From positions 62,001-126,000 of the forward strand of contig JAEUMJ010000168.1 of the NCBI GenBank assembly GCA_016792865.1: a DNA stretch of 64,000 bases. The letters are read 5' to 3'. How positions within the stretch are numbered: the first letter of the stretch is position 1; the number at the start of each line of letters is the position of its first letter. This document shows, one piece after another, positions 55,936 through 64,000 of the stretch. The translations under genes were made by a program, and so were the position numbers. The notes under the pieces are model-generated. The model saw nothing but the letters and a program-made list of their open reading frames with translations. It made no database searches and was not told where the DNA came from. This DNA is from Hyphomicrobiales bacterium. GTDB taxonomy: Bacteria > Pseudomonadota > Alphaproteobacteria > Rhizobiales > Aestuariivirgaceae.

Positions 55936-56852
55936 GCAAGCCTTTTGAAAAAGTGGCGCTGCTGGGCCTCGGCCTGATCGGTTCCTCCATCGCGCACGCC
56001 ATCCGTGCCTATGGCGGAGCACGGTCGATCAGCGGTCATGCCAAGAGTGCGGAGACGCTGAAGGTCGCTGCCGAACTGAAGCTCGCGGATACGTTCCATG
56101 CCGATCCGGCAGAGGCTGTGAAGGGGGCCGATCTCATCATCCTCTGTGTACCCGTGGGTGCCTGCGGCCCGCTTGCGGCAGCGATCAGCCCTGCTGTCGG
56201 AGCGGGCGCCATCATCACGGATGTGGGTTCGGTGAAGGGAGCCATCGTGCGCGATGTGGGGCCGCATGTTCCGTCCCATGCCCACTTCATCCCCGGCCAT
56301 CCCATTGCCGGCACCGAGCAATCCGGCCCGCGTGCGGGCTTTGCCGAACTGTTCCAGAACCGCTGGTGCATCCTCACGCCGGTTGCGGGCACGCCGCAGG
56401 AGCGCATCACGGCGCTGGAGGATTTCTGGAAGGGTTTCGGTTCCAGGGTGGAAGTGATGGGGGCGGAACACCACGACCTCGTGCTTGCCATGACCAGCCA
56501 CCTGCCGCATCTCATCGCCTACAATTCGGTGGCGACGGCCGCCGATCTGGAGGAAGTGACGCAATCGGAAGTGATCAAGTTCTCGGCGGGCGGCTTCCGC
56601 GACCTCACCCGCATTGCCTCGTCCGACCCCACCATGTGGCGCGACGTGTTCCTCAACAACAAGGACGCCGTGCTGGAGATGCTGGGCCGCTTCACCGAGG
56701 AACTGGCCGTATTGCAGCGTGCCATCCGCTGGGGCGACGGCGAGACGCTGTTCAACCTCTTCAGCCGCGCGCGTGAAATCCGCCGCGGCATCATCGCCGC
56801 AGGGCAGGACACGGCAGCGCCCAACTTCGGACGCGATCCCCGCAAGGGTTGA
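55932..56852 (+). CDS. tyrC: Prephenate/arogenate dehydrogenase
   Basis: 306 residues from GTG at 55932, which overlaps the hisC stop (GTGA). NAD(P)-binding [11 protein letters not shown] at 9-18, [30 protein letters not shown] and [19 protein letters not shown] are TyrA-family motifs. Oxidative decarboxylation toward tyrosine. Prephenate versus arogenate use cannot be told by eye. tyrA is the alternative name. Confidence 0.93.
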   Translation: MSKPFEKVALLGLGLIGSSIAHAIRAYGGARSISGHAKSAETLKVAAELKLADTFHADPAEAVKGADLIILCVPVGACGPLAAAISPAVGAGAIITDVGSVKGAIVRDVGPHVPSHAHFIPGHPIAGTEQSGPRAGFAELFQNRWCILTPVAGTPQERITALEDFWKGFGSRVEVMGAEHHDLVLAMTSHLPHLIAYNSVATAADLEEVTQSEVIKFSAGGFRDLTRIASSDPTMWRDVFLNNKDAVLEMLGRFTEELAVLQRAIRWGDGETLFNLFSRAREIRRGIIAAGQDTAAPNFGRDPRKG

Positions 56853-56864
56853 GGCCGGGGCGGC

Positions 56865-57392
56865 ATGGCGGAACAGGAAGCGCACTGGGTCTTCGGCTAC
56901 GGTTCGCTGATGTGGAACCCCGGCTTTCCCCACCGGCGGTCGGGTCTCGCCCGTCTTGCCGGGTTCCATCGCAAGCTTTGCGTCTACTCCTTCCACTATC
57001 GCGGCAAGCCTGAGAAGCCGGGGCTGGTGTTCGGCCTCGATCGCGGCGGCTCCTGTATCGGCATGGGCTTTGAAGTGGCGGCGGAGGACTGGCCGGAAAC
57101 CCGGGATTATCTCAGGAAGCGCGAGCAGGTGACGATGGTCTACCGCGAGATCTTCAAGGACGTGACGCTGCTGGATGGCGGCAAGGTCAGGGCCCTCACC
57201 TATGTGGTGGACCGGAAACACGCCCAGTGCGCCCGCGGCCTGGGCGATCATGAGATCGCGGCACTGGTGCGTCAGGGTGAAGGCGTGGCCGGCCTGAACA
57301 CCGACTACGTCCACAACACCCGCGCCCATCTCAAGGCGCTCGGCATCATCGACCCGGCACTGGAACGGATCGTGGCCCTGCTCGCGGGCTGA
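56865..57392 (+). CDS. chaC: ChaC-like gamma-glutamylcyclotransferase
   Basis: 175 residues. FGYGSLMWNPGF at 10-21 is the GGCT/ChaC signature; YRGKPEKPGLVFGLDRGGSCIGMGFEV follows. Degrades glutathione to 5-oxoproline and Cys-Gly. Twelve bases after tyrC, possibly co-transcribed with the aromatic operon. Confidence 0.93.
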   Translation: MAEQEAHWVFGYGSLMWNPGFPHRRSGLARLAGFHRKLCVYSFHYRGKPEKPGLVFGLDRGGSCIGMGFEVAAEDWPETRDYLRKREQVTMVYREIFKDVTLLDGGKVRALTYVVDRKHAQCARGLGDHEIAALVRQGEGVAGLNTDYVHNTRAHLKALGIIDPALERIVALLAG

Positions 57393-57413
57393 GCAGCGCC
57401 CCTCACCGGTGCT

Positions 57414-57438
57414 GACGTTTTTTCACGGATAAAACGTC
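57414..57438 (+). repeat. 8-bp inverted repeat after chaC, upstream of etfB
   Basis: GACGTTTT and AAAACGTC form a perfect stem around a 9-base loop. It lies 22 bases past the chaC stop and 99 bases before etfB. It could be a weak terminator for the operon to the left or an operator for etfBA; no T-run follows. Confidence 0.4.
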
Positions 57439-57536
57439 GCAATCAGGACATTGACGCCGTTCGCGGAATTGACTCGCAGCGGCGGCGTAACTAGGGTCCG
57501 GCCACTTTTTTCAGACCTTTCCCCATGAGGTAAACC

Positions 57537-58283
57537 ATGAAAGTGCTCGTCGCGGTCAAGCGCGTCGTTGATTACAACGTGAAGATCCGCGTCAAGGCGG
57601 ATGGCTCGGGCGTCGAGCTGGCCAACGTCAAGATGTCCATGAACCCCTTTGACGAAATCGGCGTCGAGGAAGCGGTTCGCCTGAAGGAAGCCGGGAAGGC
57701 CACGGAAGTGGTTGCCGTCTCCATCGGACCGGCCCAGGCCCAGGAAACCCTGCGCACCGCCCTTGCCATGGGGGCCGACCGCGCCATCCTCATCAAGCAT
57801 GACGATTACGTCGAGCCGCTTTCGGTTGCCAAGATCCTCAAGGGTGTTGTCGAAGCCGAAAAGCCGGAGATCGTGATCCTCGGCAAGCAGGCGATCGACG
57901 ATGACGCCAACCAGACGGGCCAGATGCTGGCCGCGCTGCTCGGCTGGCCGCAGGCGACCGCCACCTCGAAGCTCGAACCGGGTGCCGGCGAAGCCGTGAT
58001 CACCCGCGAGATCGACGGCGGCCTGCAAACCCTCAAGGTGAAGATGCCGGTGATCGTCACCACCGACCTTCGCCTCAACCAGCCGCGCTACGCCTCGCTG
58101 CCCAACATCATGAAGGCGAAGAAGAAGCCGCTCGATGAAAAGACGCCCGCTGACTTCGGCGTCAACCCCAGCCACCGCCTCAAGGTCGTCAAGACGGAAG
58201 ATCCGCCGAAGCGCCAGGCCGGTGTGAAAGTGAAATCGGTTGCCGAACTCGTCGGCAAGCTCAAGGACGCAGGAGCGATCTGA
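57537..58283 (+). CDS. etfB: Electron transfer flavoprotein beta subunit
   Basis: 248 residues: [53 protein letters not shown] and [18 protein letters not shown] are EtfB signatures. Forms ETF with EtfA; passes electrons from acyl-CoA and dimethylglycine/sarcosine dehydrogenases to ETF-ubiquinone oxidoreductase. Two bases before etfA. Confidence 0.98.
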   Translation: MKVLVAVKRVVDYNVKIRVKADGSGVELANVKMSMNPFDEIGVEEAVRLKEAGKATEVVAVSIGPAQAQETLRTALAMGADRAILIKHDDYVEPLSVAKILKGVVEAEKPEIVILGKQAIDDDANQTGQMLAALLGWPQATATSKLEPGAGEAVITREIDGGLQTLKVKMPVIVTTDLRLNQPRYASLPNIMKAKKKPLDEKTPADFGVNPSHRLKVVKTEDPPKRQAGVKVKSVAELVGKLKDAGAI

Positions 58284-58285
58284 CC

Positions 58286-59227
58286 ATGGCTGTTCTTCTC
58301 ATCGCCGAACACGACAACAAGGGCCTCAAGGACGCGACCCACAAGGCCCTCACCGCAGCGGCCCAGATGGGCGGCGACGTTCATGTGCTGGTTGCCGGCA
58401 ACAAGGCCGACGCCGCCGCTGCCGAAGCGTCAAAGCTTGCGGGTGTCAAGAAGGTGCTGCACGCCGAAAGTGCGGCACTCGAACGCCCGGTGGCCGAACC
58501 GATGGCGGCTACCATCGTGGCGCTGGCCGGTGCCTATGACCACATCGTCGCGCCTGCCACCACCAACGGCAAGAACTACATGCCGCGCGTGGCTGCACTC
58601 CTTGACGTGATGCAGGTGTCCGACATCTCGGAAGTCAAGTCGGCAGATACCTTCGTGCGCCTCATCTATGCCGGGAACGCCGTGCAGACGGTGCAGTCCG
58701 GCGATGCCAAGAAGGTCGTGACGGTGCGCACCGCCTCTTTCGCCGCAACCGGCGAAGGTGGTTCGGCGGCCATCGAGAAGGTGAATGCCGCCGCCGATCC
58801 CGGCCTTTCGTCCTATGTCAGCGAGAACCTGACGAAGTCCGATCGCCCCGAGCTGACCTCGGCCAAGATCGTGGTGTCGGGTGGCCGCGGCATGCAGAAC
58901 GGCGACAACTTCAAGATGCTCGATGCGGTGGCGAGGAAGCTCAATGCCGCTGTCGGCGCCTCGCGTGCGGCGGTCGATGCGGGTTATGTGCCGAACGACT
59001 ATCAGGTGGGCCAGACCGGCAAGGTCGTGGCTCCCGATCTCTACATCGCGGTCGGCATCTCCGGCGCCATCCAGCATCTCGCCGGCATGAAGGACTCGAA
59101 GATCATCGTCGCCATCAACAAGGACGAGGAAGCCCCGATCTTCCAGGTTGCCGACTACGGCCTCGTGGCCGATCTCTTCGCTGCCGTGCCGGAACTCGAA
59201 ACCGAACTCGGCAAGCTCGGCAAGTAA
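58286..59227 (+). CDS. etfA: Electron transfer flavoprotein alpha subunit
   Basis: 313 residues with FAD-binding C-terminal domain ([60 protein letters not shown]). Partner of EtfB. Its stop abuts the convergent MFS stop with no gap. Confidence 0.98.
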   Translation: MAVLLIAEHDNKGLKDATHKALTAAAQMGGDVHVLVAGNKADAAAAEASKLAGVKKVLHAESAALERPVAEPMAATIVALAGAYDHIVAPATTNGKNYMPRVAALLDVMQVSDISEVKSADTFVRLIYAGNAVQTVQSGDAKKVVTVRTASFAATGEGGSAAIEKVNAAADPGLSSYVSENLTKSDRPELTSAKIVVSGGRGMQNGDNFKMLDAVARKLNAAVGASRAAVDAGYVPNDYQVGQTGKVVAPDLYIAVGISGAIQHLAGMKDSKIIVAINKDEEAPIFQVADYGLVADLFAAVPELETELGKLGK

Positions 59228-60397
59228 TCAGCGCCGCGCCACCCGCGTTGCCAGCAGCGATGCGGCAAGGGCAACGACTGTCAGTGCACACGCCGTCCAG
59301 GCCATGGGCGGCGTGATTGCTTTCGAGACGAACCATCCGCCCAATCCCGCTCCCACCGCCTGACCGACGTAGACGATGGAGGTGTTGAGCGCCACGGTTG
59401 CCGCCGCAAGCTGGGGAGCAATCGCCACCAGCCGGCTCTGCTGCAGGGAGTTGGACGAGAACGAGCCAAGTCCCCAGAGGGCAATGCCGATGAGGGCAAA
59501 GGCATAGTGGCCGAAGCTCGCGGCAAAAATGCCAAGCCCGAGGATCAGGCCGACGATGGTAATGGCAATCACCCGGTCGATGCCGAGATGGGCCACGGTG
59601 CGGGCGGCGATGGCGTTTCCCGTCACCCCGGCAATGCCCGACACTGCGAAGGCAAGCGCCACTTCCTCCGCTCCGCCGGAAAAGGCATCGCGCAGGATGG
59701 GGGCAATATAGGCGAAGATGGTCATCTGTCCCGACATCGAGAACAGCGTCACCAGCAGCACGGCAAGAATGGCGGGCGTGGTGAGGGCCTGCCGCCAGGC
59801 CGCCGGGGTGAGGGGCTGCACATACAGCCCTTTCGGCAGCGTGAGCCACACCAGGGTTGCGGCAAGGGCGCAGGCGACTCCCATTCCGGCGAACACGAGG
59901 CGCCAGCTTGACAGCGAGGCAAGGTAGCTGCCCAGGGGAATGCCGACGACACTCGCCGCCGACCAGCCGATGAAGATGAAGGCGATGGCGCCTGCCCGCT
60001 TCTGCACCGGAACGAGGAGTCCTGCCGTTGCGGCGGCTTGCGGGGTGAAGACGGCCGCACCCAACACGGTGACGGCGCGGATGGCCAGCAGGATGGAGAA
60101 CTGCGGGGCAACGGCGGCGGCGAAATGGCCCAGGGCGTAAAGCGCCAGGGACAGCGTCAGCAGTAGCCTGCGGTCGATGGCGCTGGTGAAGCCCGCAACC
60201 AGAGGTGCCGAGACGGCGACGATCACGCCGCCCGCCAGCATGAGCATCCCGGCCGTGGCGGCAGAGACGGCGAGGTCGCCTGAAATGTCGTTGAGCAGCC
60301 CTGCCGGCAGCAGCACCCCCGTGCCGATGATGAAATTCCCGGCAAGCAGCGACCAGAGGGTGAGCCCGTTGTCTTTTCGGGGTTCGGTAACCGTCAT
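59228..60397 (-). CDS. MFS transporter (sugar-efflux / AraJ-like)
   Basis: 389 residues with about twelve membrane segments; SLLAGNFIIGTGVLLPAGLLNDISGDLAVSAATAGML and GVALGFIG-like AFIFIGWSAASVVGIPLGSYLA fit the drug/sugar-efflux MFS group. Substrate unknown. Stands alone, divergent from hbd. Confidence 0.88.
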   Translation of the reverse strand: MTVTEPRKDNGLTLWSLLAGNFIIGTGVLLPAGLLNDISGDLAVSAATAGMLMLAGGVIVAVSAPLVAGFTSAIDRRLLLTLSLALYALGHFAAAVAPQFSILLAIRAVTVLGAAVFTPQAAATAGLLVPVQKRAGAIAFIFIGWSAASVVGIPLGSYLASLSSWRLVFAGMGVACALAATLVWLTLPKGLYVQPLTPAAWRQALTTPAILAVLLVTLFSMSGQMTIFAYIAPILRDAFSGGAEEVALAFAVSGIAGVTGNAIAARTVAHLGIDRVIAITIVGLILGLGIFAASFGHYAFALIGIALWGLGSFSSNSLQQSRLVAIAPQLAAATVALNTSIVYVGQAVGAGLGGWFVSKAITPPMAWTACALTVVALAASLLATRVARR

Positions 60398-60524
60398 CCT
60401 TTAATCATCACTGTGGCACGATCTGTTGTGGCATGATCTCGCAGTCGCGAAAGGCGCTTGCGGTGCGCCCCTCAGCCGTTTAGGCTTCCCCTCACTTGTG
60501 AATGCATTTGATCAAGAAACCAAG

Positions 60525-61400
60525 ATGAAAATCAGAAAGATCGGTGTCATCGGCGCCGGACAGATGGGTTCGGGCATTGCCCATGTGTGTGCCCTTGCCG
60601 GCTATGACGTGGGCCTCAACGATGTCAGCCGTGAACGGATCGAGGCGGGCCTTTCCACCATCGGCAACAACATCCTGCGGCAGGTGAAGTCGGGCAAGGT
60701 CACGGAAGAGGCCAAGACGGCGGCCCTTTCGCGCATCACCGCGGTCGAGAGCTTTGCCGGTTTCGGCGAGCATGATCTCGTCATCGAGTCGGCCACCGAA
60801 AACGAGGACGTGAAGAAGAAGATCTTCCAGAACCTCTGCCCGCATGTGAAGGCAGACGCGATCCTCGGCACCAACACCTCGTCGATCTCGATCACGCGCC
60901 TTGCCGCCGTCACCGACAGGCCGGAGCGCTTCATCGGCGTGCACTTCATGAATCCGGTGCCGGTGATGGAGCTGGTCGAACTCATTCGCGGCATCGCCAC
61001 GGGCGACGAGACCTTCAAGGCCGTGAAGGAATTTGCCGTCTCGCTCGGCAAGACCACCGCCGTCTCGGAGGATTTCCCGGCCTTCATCGTCAACCGCATC
61101 CTGCTGCCGATGATCAACGAGGCGATCTATACGCTCTATGAAGGCGTGGCGGGCGTGGAGGCCATCGATACGGCGATGCGCCTCGGCGCACATCATCCCA
61201 TGGGTCCGCTGCAACTTGCCGACTTCATCGGCCTCGATACCTGCCTGTCGATCATGCAGGTCCTGCACGAGGGCCTGTCGGATTCCAAGTACCGCCCATG
61301 CCCCCTGCTGGTGAAATATGTCGAGGCGGGCTGGCTTGGGCGCAAGAGCAAGCGCGGCTTCTACGACTATCGCGGCGAGAAGCCGGTGCCGACCCGCTAG
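60525..61400 (+). CDS. hbd: 3-hydroxybutyryl-CoA dehydrogenase
   Basis: 291 residues from the ATG at 60525. NAD-binding GVIGAGQMGSGIAHVCALAG at 8-27, VHFMNPVPVMELVELI with catalytic His, SEDFPAFIVNRILLPMINEA. Oxidises (S)-3-hydroxybutyryl-CoA. Placed right of etfBA but not in one operon, since an MFS gene reads against it. Convergent with the tlpA-like gene. Confidence 0.95.
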   Translation: MKIRKIGVIGAGQMGSGIAHVCALAGYDVGLNDVSRERIEAGLSTIGNNILRQVKSGKVTEEAKTAALSRITAVESFAGFGEHDLVIESATENEDVKKKIFQNLCPHVKADAILGTNTSSISITRLAAVTDRPERFIGVHFMNPVPVMELVELIRGIATGDETFKAVKEFAVSLGKTTAVSEDFPAFIVNRILLPMINEAIYTLYEGVAGVEAIDTAMRLGAHHPMGPLQLADFIGLDTCLSIMQVLHEGLSDSKYRPCPLLVKYVEAGWLGRKSKRGFYDYRGEKPVPTR

Positions 61401-61412
61401 GCTTCGCCTGCC

Positions 61413-62045
61413 CTATTTCATCAGTTCACGGATGATCGACTTTGCCTCCTCCGAGGCCCAGTCGGCAGGCCCAAGCAGCCGGGCCACTTCCTTGCCGTCG
61501 CGGTTGACGAGAAGTGTGGCCGGAAGGCCGAGGGCATTGACGGCGGCCAGGGCCTTGCTCTCCTGATCGGTATAAAGTGCGAGATTGTCGGCTCCGGTTT
61601 CCTTGAGGAAGGCTGCCGAGGCCTCAGCCCCCTTGCGGTCGAGGCTGAGGGCCACGACCTCGAAGCCGGGTCCGCCCATGTCCCGTTGCAGCCGGGCGAG
61701 ATCGGGCATTTCCTTGCGGCAGGGCGCACACCAGGTGGCCCACAGGTTCAGGAGCACGACCCGGCCCCTGAAATCGGCCAGCGAGATCTCCTTGCCCTCG
61801 CCGTTCCGGAAGGAGAAGGGGGGAATGTCCCTGGCGGGTTCGTGCACCAGAAGGGCGGCCAGCGGCCCTTTGGCGTAGGCTTTCAGAGACGGCCCGGCCC
61901 CGCTTGCACCCGCCGTGGCGGCAACCTCCGGGCTTTCCACCTTGCCAGTGCCGCCATTGAACCAGTAAAGCCCAACGGCGACCAGCAGGATCACAAGCAC
62001 CAGCGGCACAGTGGCAAAGGGTTTTGTCATGTTCGATCGTGTCAT
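61413..62045 (-). CDS. tlpA: TlpA-like periplasmic thiol:disulfide reductase
   Basis: 210 residues from ATG 62045 (a second ATG is at 62030). Membrane anchor PLVLVILLVAVGLYWF near the N-terminus, then a thioredoxin-like domain with WCAPC in LNLWATWCAPCRKEMPDL. In Bradyrhizobium TlpA is needed for cytochrome oxidase copper insertion. The tlpA/argH divergent pair is conserved. Confidence 0.92.
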   Translation of the reverse strand: MTRSNMTKPFATVPLVLVILLVAVGLYWFNGGTGKVESPEVAATAGASGAGPSLKAYAKGPLAALLVHEPARDIPPFSFRNGEGKEISLADFRGRVVLLNLWATWCAPCRKEMPDLARLQRDMGGPGFEVVALSLDRKGAEASAAFLKETGADNLALYTDQESKALAAVNALGLPATLLVNRDGKEVARLLGPADWASEEAKSIIRELMK

Positions 62046-62079
62046 GTGATGCGGGCTCGCGTGAAAACTGGGAAAAAAG

Positions 62080-63483
62080 ATGACCAAGGCCAAGCAGGGT
62101 TCGAATAGCATGTGGGGTGGCCGCTTCGCCAGCGGCCCCGCCGCCATCATGGCGGAGATCAATGCCTCCATCGGCTTTGACAAGCGCCTGTATCAGCAGG
62201 ACATCGCAGGCTCGAAGGCGCACGCCACCATGCTGGCAGCGCAGGGCATCATCTCAAAGGCCGATGCGGCGGCAATCGCCAGGGGCCTCGATCAGGTGAA
62301 GGCGGAAATCGCCTCCGGCACGTTCTCGTTCTCGACGGCGCTCGAAGACATTCACATGAATGTGGAATCGCGCCTGAAGCAGGTGATCGGCGAGCCTGCC
62401 GGGCGCCTTCACACGGCCCGCTCGCGCAATGATCAGGTGGCAACCGACATGCGCCTTTACGTGCGCGATGTCGTTGATGCCCTCGATGCCGCGCTTGCCG
62501 GCCTGATGCTGGCGCTGGCGGAAAAGGCCGAAGCCCACCACGCCACCATCATGCCCGGCTTCACGCATTTGCAGGTGGCGCAACCGGTCACCTTTGGCCA
62601 CCACTGCCTCGCCTATGTCGAGATGATCGCGCGCGACCGGGGCCGCCTGAGGGATGCCCGCGCCCGCCTGAACGAGTCGCCGCTGGGTGCCGCTGCCCTT
62701 GCCGGAACACCTTACCCGATCGATCGCAAGGTCACTGCCAGGGCACTGGGTTTTGCCCGCCCGATGCGGAACTCGCTCGATGCGGTGGCCTCGCGCGACT
62801 ATGTGCTGGAAGTGCTTGCCGCCTGTTCCATCTGTGCGGTGACGCTGTCGCGCCTGGCCGAGGAAATCGTGCTGTGGACCACGGCACAGTTCCGTTTCGT
62901 CAAGCTCAGCGACAAGTTCACGACTGGCTCGTCGATCATGCCGCAGAAGCGCAACCCCGATGCCGCCGAGCTGGTGCGGGCAAAGCCCGGCCGCATTCTC
63001 GGTGCCTTCATGGCGCTGGCGGTGGTGATGAAGGGCCTGCCGCTCACCTATTCGAAGGACATGCAGGAAGACAAGGAACCGGCCTTCGATGCCTTCGATG
63101 CGCTGGCACTGGCGATTGCCGCGACGACGGGCATGGTGCGCGATCTCGAACCCGATGCCGCCGCCATGCGGGCTGCGGCCATGACCGGATACTCAACCGC
63201 CACCGATCTTGCCGACTGGCTGGTGCGCACGCTGAAGATGCCGTTCCGCGAAGCCCATCACGTCACCGGGCGCATCGTGGCGCTGGCGGAAAGCAAGGGC
63301 CTGCGCCTCGATGAGCTGGCGCTAGCCGATCTCCGCTCAGTGGAGGCGCGGATCAGCAAGGATGTGTTCAAGGTCCTGTCCGTCGAGGCCTCGGTCGCCA
63401 GCCGCACCAGCCTCGGCGGAACGGCCCCTCGCAACGTGAAAAAAGCTGCTGTAGAGTGGCTGAAACAATTGAAGGACCGCTGA
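62080..63483 (+). CDS. argH: Argininosuccinate lyase
   Basis: 467 residues. Signature [12 protein letters not shown] near residue 283, [13 protein letters not shown], and [14 protein letters not shown] at the N-terminus. Last step of arginine synthesis. The start at 62080 is one option; MWGGRFA begins about ten codons in. lptM-like gene follows after 4 bases. Confidence 0.97.
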   Translation: MTKAKQGSNSMWGGRFASGPAAIMAEINASIGFDKRLYQQDIAGSKAHATMLAAQGIISKADAAAIARGLDQVKAEIASGTFSFSTALEDIHMNVESRLKQVIGEPAGRLHTARSRNDQVATDMRLYVRDVVDALDAALAGLMLALAEKAEAHHATIMPGFTHLQVAQPVTFGHHCLAYVEMIARDRGRLRDARARLNESPLGAAALAGTPYPIDRKVTARALGFARPMRNSLDAVASRDYVLEVLAACSICAVTLSRLAEEIVLWTTAQFRFVKLSDKFTTGSSIMPQKRNPDAAELVRAKPGRILGAFMALAVVMKGLPLTYSKDMQEDKEPAFDAFDALALAIAATTGMVRDLEPDAAAMRAAAMTGYSTATDLADWLVRTLKMPFREAHHVTGRIVALAESKGLRLDELALADLRSVEARISKDVFKVLSVEASVASRTSLGGTAPRNVKKAAVEWLKQLKDR

Positions 63484-63487
63484 ACCC

Positions 63488-63595
63488 ATGACCCTTCTCA
63501 AACAGGCGCTTGTTGCCCTTGTCATCGCCTCATCGCTGGCCGCCTGTGGCGTGCGCGGCGATCCTGAGCCGCCGCCCGCACAGAGCCAGCAATAA
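63488..63595 (+). CDS. Small lipoprotein, LptM-like
   Basis: 35 codons from the ATG at 63488 to TAA at 63593. Hydrophobic signal then lipobox LAACG with Cys20 as the lipid site; the mature part is a Gly/Pro/Gln-rich 16-residue tail. Small lipoproteins of this kind, now called LptM (YifL), sit between argH and lysA in many proteobacteria and help LptD oxidation. Homology beyond position and lipobox is not shown. Confidence 0.8.
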   Translation: MTLLKQALVALVIASSLAACGVRGDPEPPPAQSQQ

Positions 63596-63604
63596 GACCA
63601 GTCC

Positions 63605-64000
63605 ATGCATCACTTCGCCTACCGTGACGGCTTCCTCCATGCCGAGGATGTTGATCTCCGCCTCATCGCCGAGGAAGTGGGAACGCCCTTCTATTGCTAT
63701 TCCAGCGCCACGCTGGAGCGGCACTACCAGGTGATGGACAGTGCCTTCGCGGGCACCGATCACATGATCTGCTATGCCATGAAGGCCAATTCCAACCAGG
63801 CCGTGATCAGGACCATGGCGGCGCTGGGCGCGGGCATGGACGTGGTGAGCGAAGGCGAATTGCGCCGCGCCCTTGCTGCCGGGGTTCCCGCCCGCAAGAT
63901 CGTCTTTTCCGGCGTCGCCAAGACGGCGCGGGAGATGGCGCTTGCCCTGAAGGAAGGCATTGCCTGCTTCAATGTCGAGTCGGAGCCGGAACTGGAACTG
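63605..64000 (+). CDS. lysA: Diaminopimelate decarboxylase (partial, runs off window)
   Basis: First 132 residues. PLP-binding Lys60 in CYAMKANSNQAVI and LGAGMDVVSEGELRRAL are LysA motifs. Makes lysine from meso-diaminopimelate. The rest lies right of base 64000. Nine bases after the small lipoprotein gene, so argH-lptM-lysA is an operon. Confidence 0.95.
   Translation, partial: MHHFAYRDGFLHAEDVDLRLIAEEVGTPFYCYSSATLERHYQVMDSAFAGTDHMICYAMKANSNQAVIRTMAALGAGMDVVSEGELRRALAAGVPARKIVFSGVAKTAREMALALKEGIACFNVESEPELEL

Noticed and set aside
55845..57329. 494-codon minus-strand frame across hisC, tyrC and chaC
   Set aside because: Crosses three real genes on the other strand and shows no domain.

Overview
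The window reads as a high-GC alphaproteobacterial chromosome, most likely Hyphomicrobiales (Rhizobiales); the genus cannot be told from the sequence alone. Evidence: the aroE-maf / hemE junction, which in this class marks the chromosomal origin; the conserved order hemE-hemJ-rho-mnmE-mnmG-rsmG-parA-parB / holA-lptE-leuS; TTAA-N7-TTAA (CtrA-type) sites; GANTC (CcrM-type) sites; and a tlpA/argH-lipoprotein-lysA block. No rRNA, CRISPR array, insertion sequence or prophage is visible.

Layout. 1-1635: aroE and maf point left, hemE points right, and a 364-base gap between them looks like the replication origin (a DnaA-box-like site, an AT-rich stretch, two exact TTAA-N7-TTAA sites, two GANTC sites). 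1636-10390: haem synthesis (hemE, hemJ), rho, tRNA modification (mnmE, mnmG), rsmG, and the partition genes parA and parB. A parS site lies between mnmE and mnmG and a near-perfect second one lies inside rsmG, so this is an origin-plus-centromere region. 10390-18700: leuS-lptE-holA operon, a PLP-homeostasis protein, an L,D-transpeptidase, an orphan OmpR-type regulator, a cyclic-nucleotide-binding protein, xthA and lolA. 18800-27600: ftsK; glnK-amtB behind a near-consensus sigma-54 promoter; a UbiH-like monooxygenase; and the operon ybbN-like, LON-domain, Trm112-like, DUF971; then a ProX-like editing protein.

27670-29400 is the one clearly accessory spot. Beside tRNA-Gly(GCC), an AT-richer SAM methyltransferase gene is flanked by an approximately 122-bp direct repeat. 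The right copy contains the 3' end of an intact YbjQ-family gene; the left copy carries only that gene's truncated tail with several substitutions.

29400-46250: purH with a heparinase-like gene, htpX, a 56-codon SdhAF4-like assembly factor, gluQ, an AlkA-like glycosylase, an HNH nuclease, dsbB, a YqaA/DedA-like membrane protein, arfB, tRNA-Leu(CAA), a SPOR-tailed D,D-carboxypeptidase, a CobW GTPase, an Spx/ArsC-like protein, a tandem palindromic repeat, a dimethylargininase-like gene with tusA, a MOSC protein, mobA and mobB. 46360-64000: a dimethylglycine/sarcosine dehydrogenase-like flavoprotein, a cluster of EamA exporters (five between 39.3 and 52.4 kb), gloB, a phenylalanine/tyrosine operon (chorismate mutase, hisC, tyrC) with chaC, etfBA, an MFS transporter, 3-hydroxybutyryl-CoA dehydrogenase, and tlpA divergent from argH, a small lipoprotein and lysA, which runs off the window.

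Most of the window is conserved housekeeping DNA. The points worth following are the cell-cycle architecture of the origin/centromere, the methyltransferase insertion with its mosaic duplication, the REP-like tandem palindrome, and the mnmG minisatellite. I did not find a convincing new multi-gene system.
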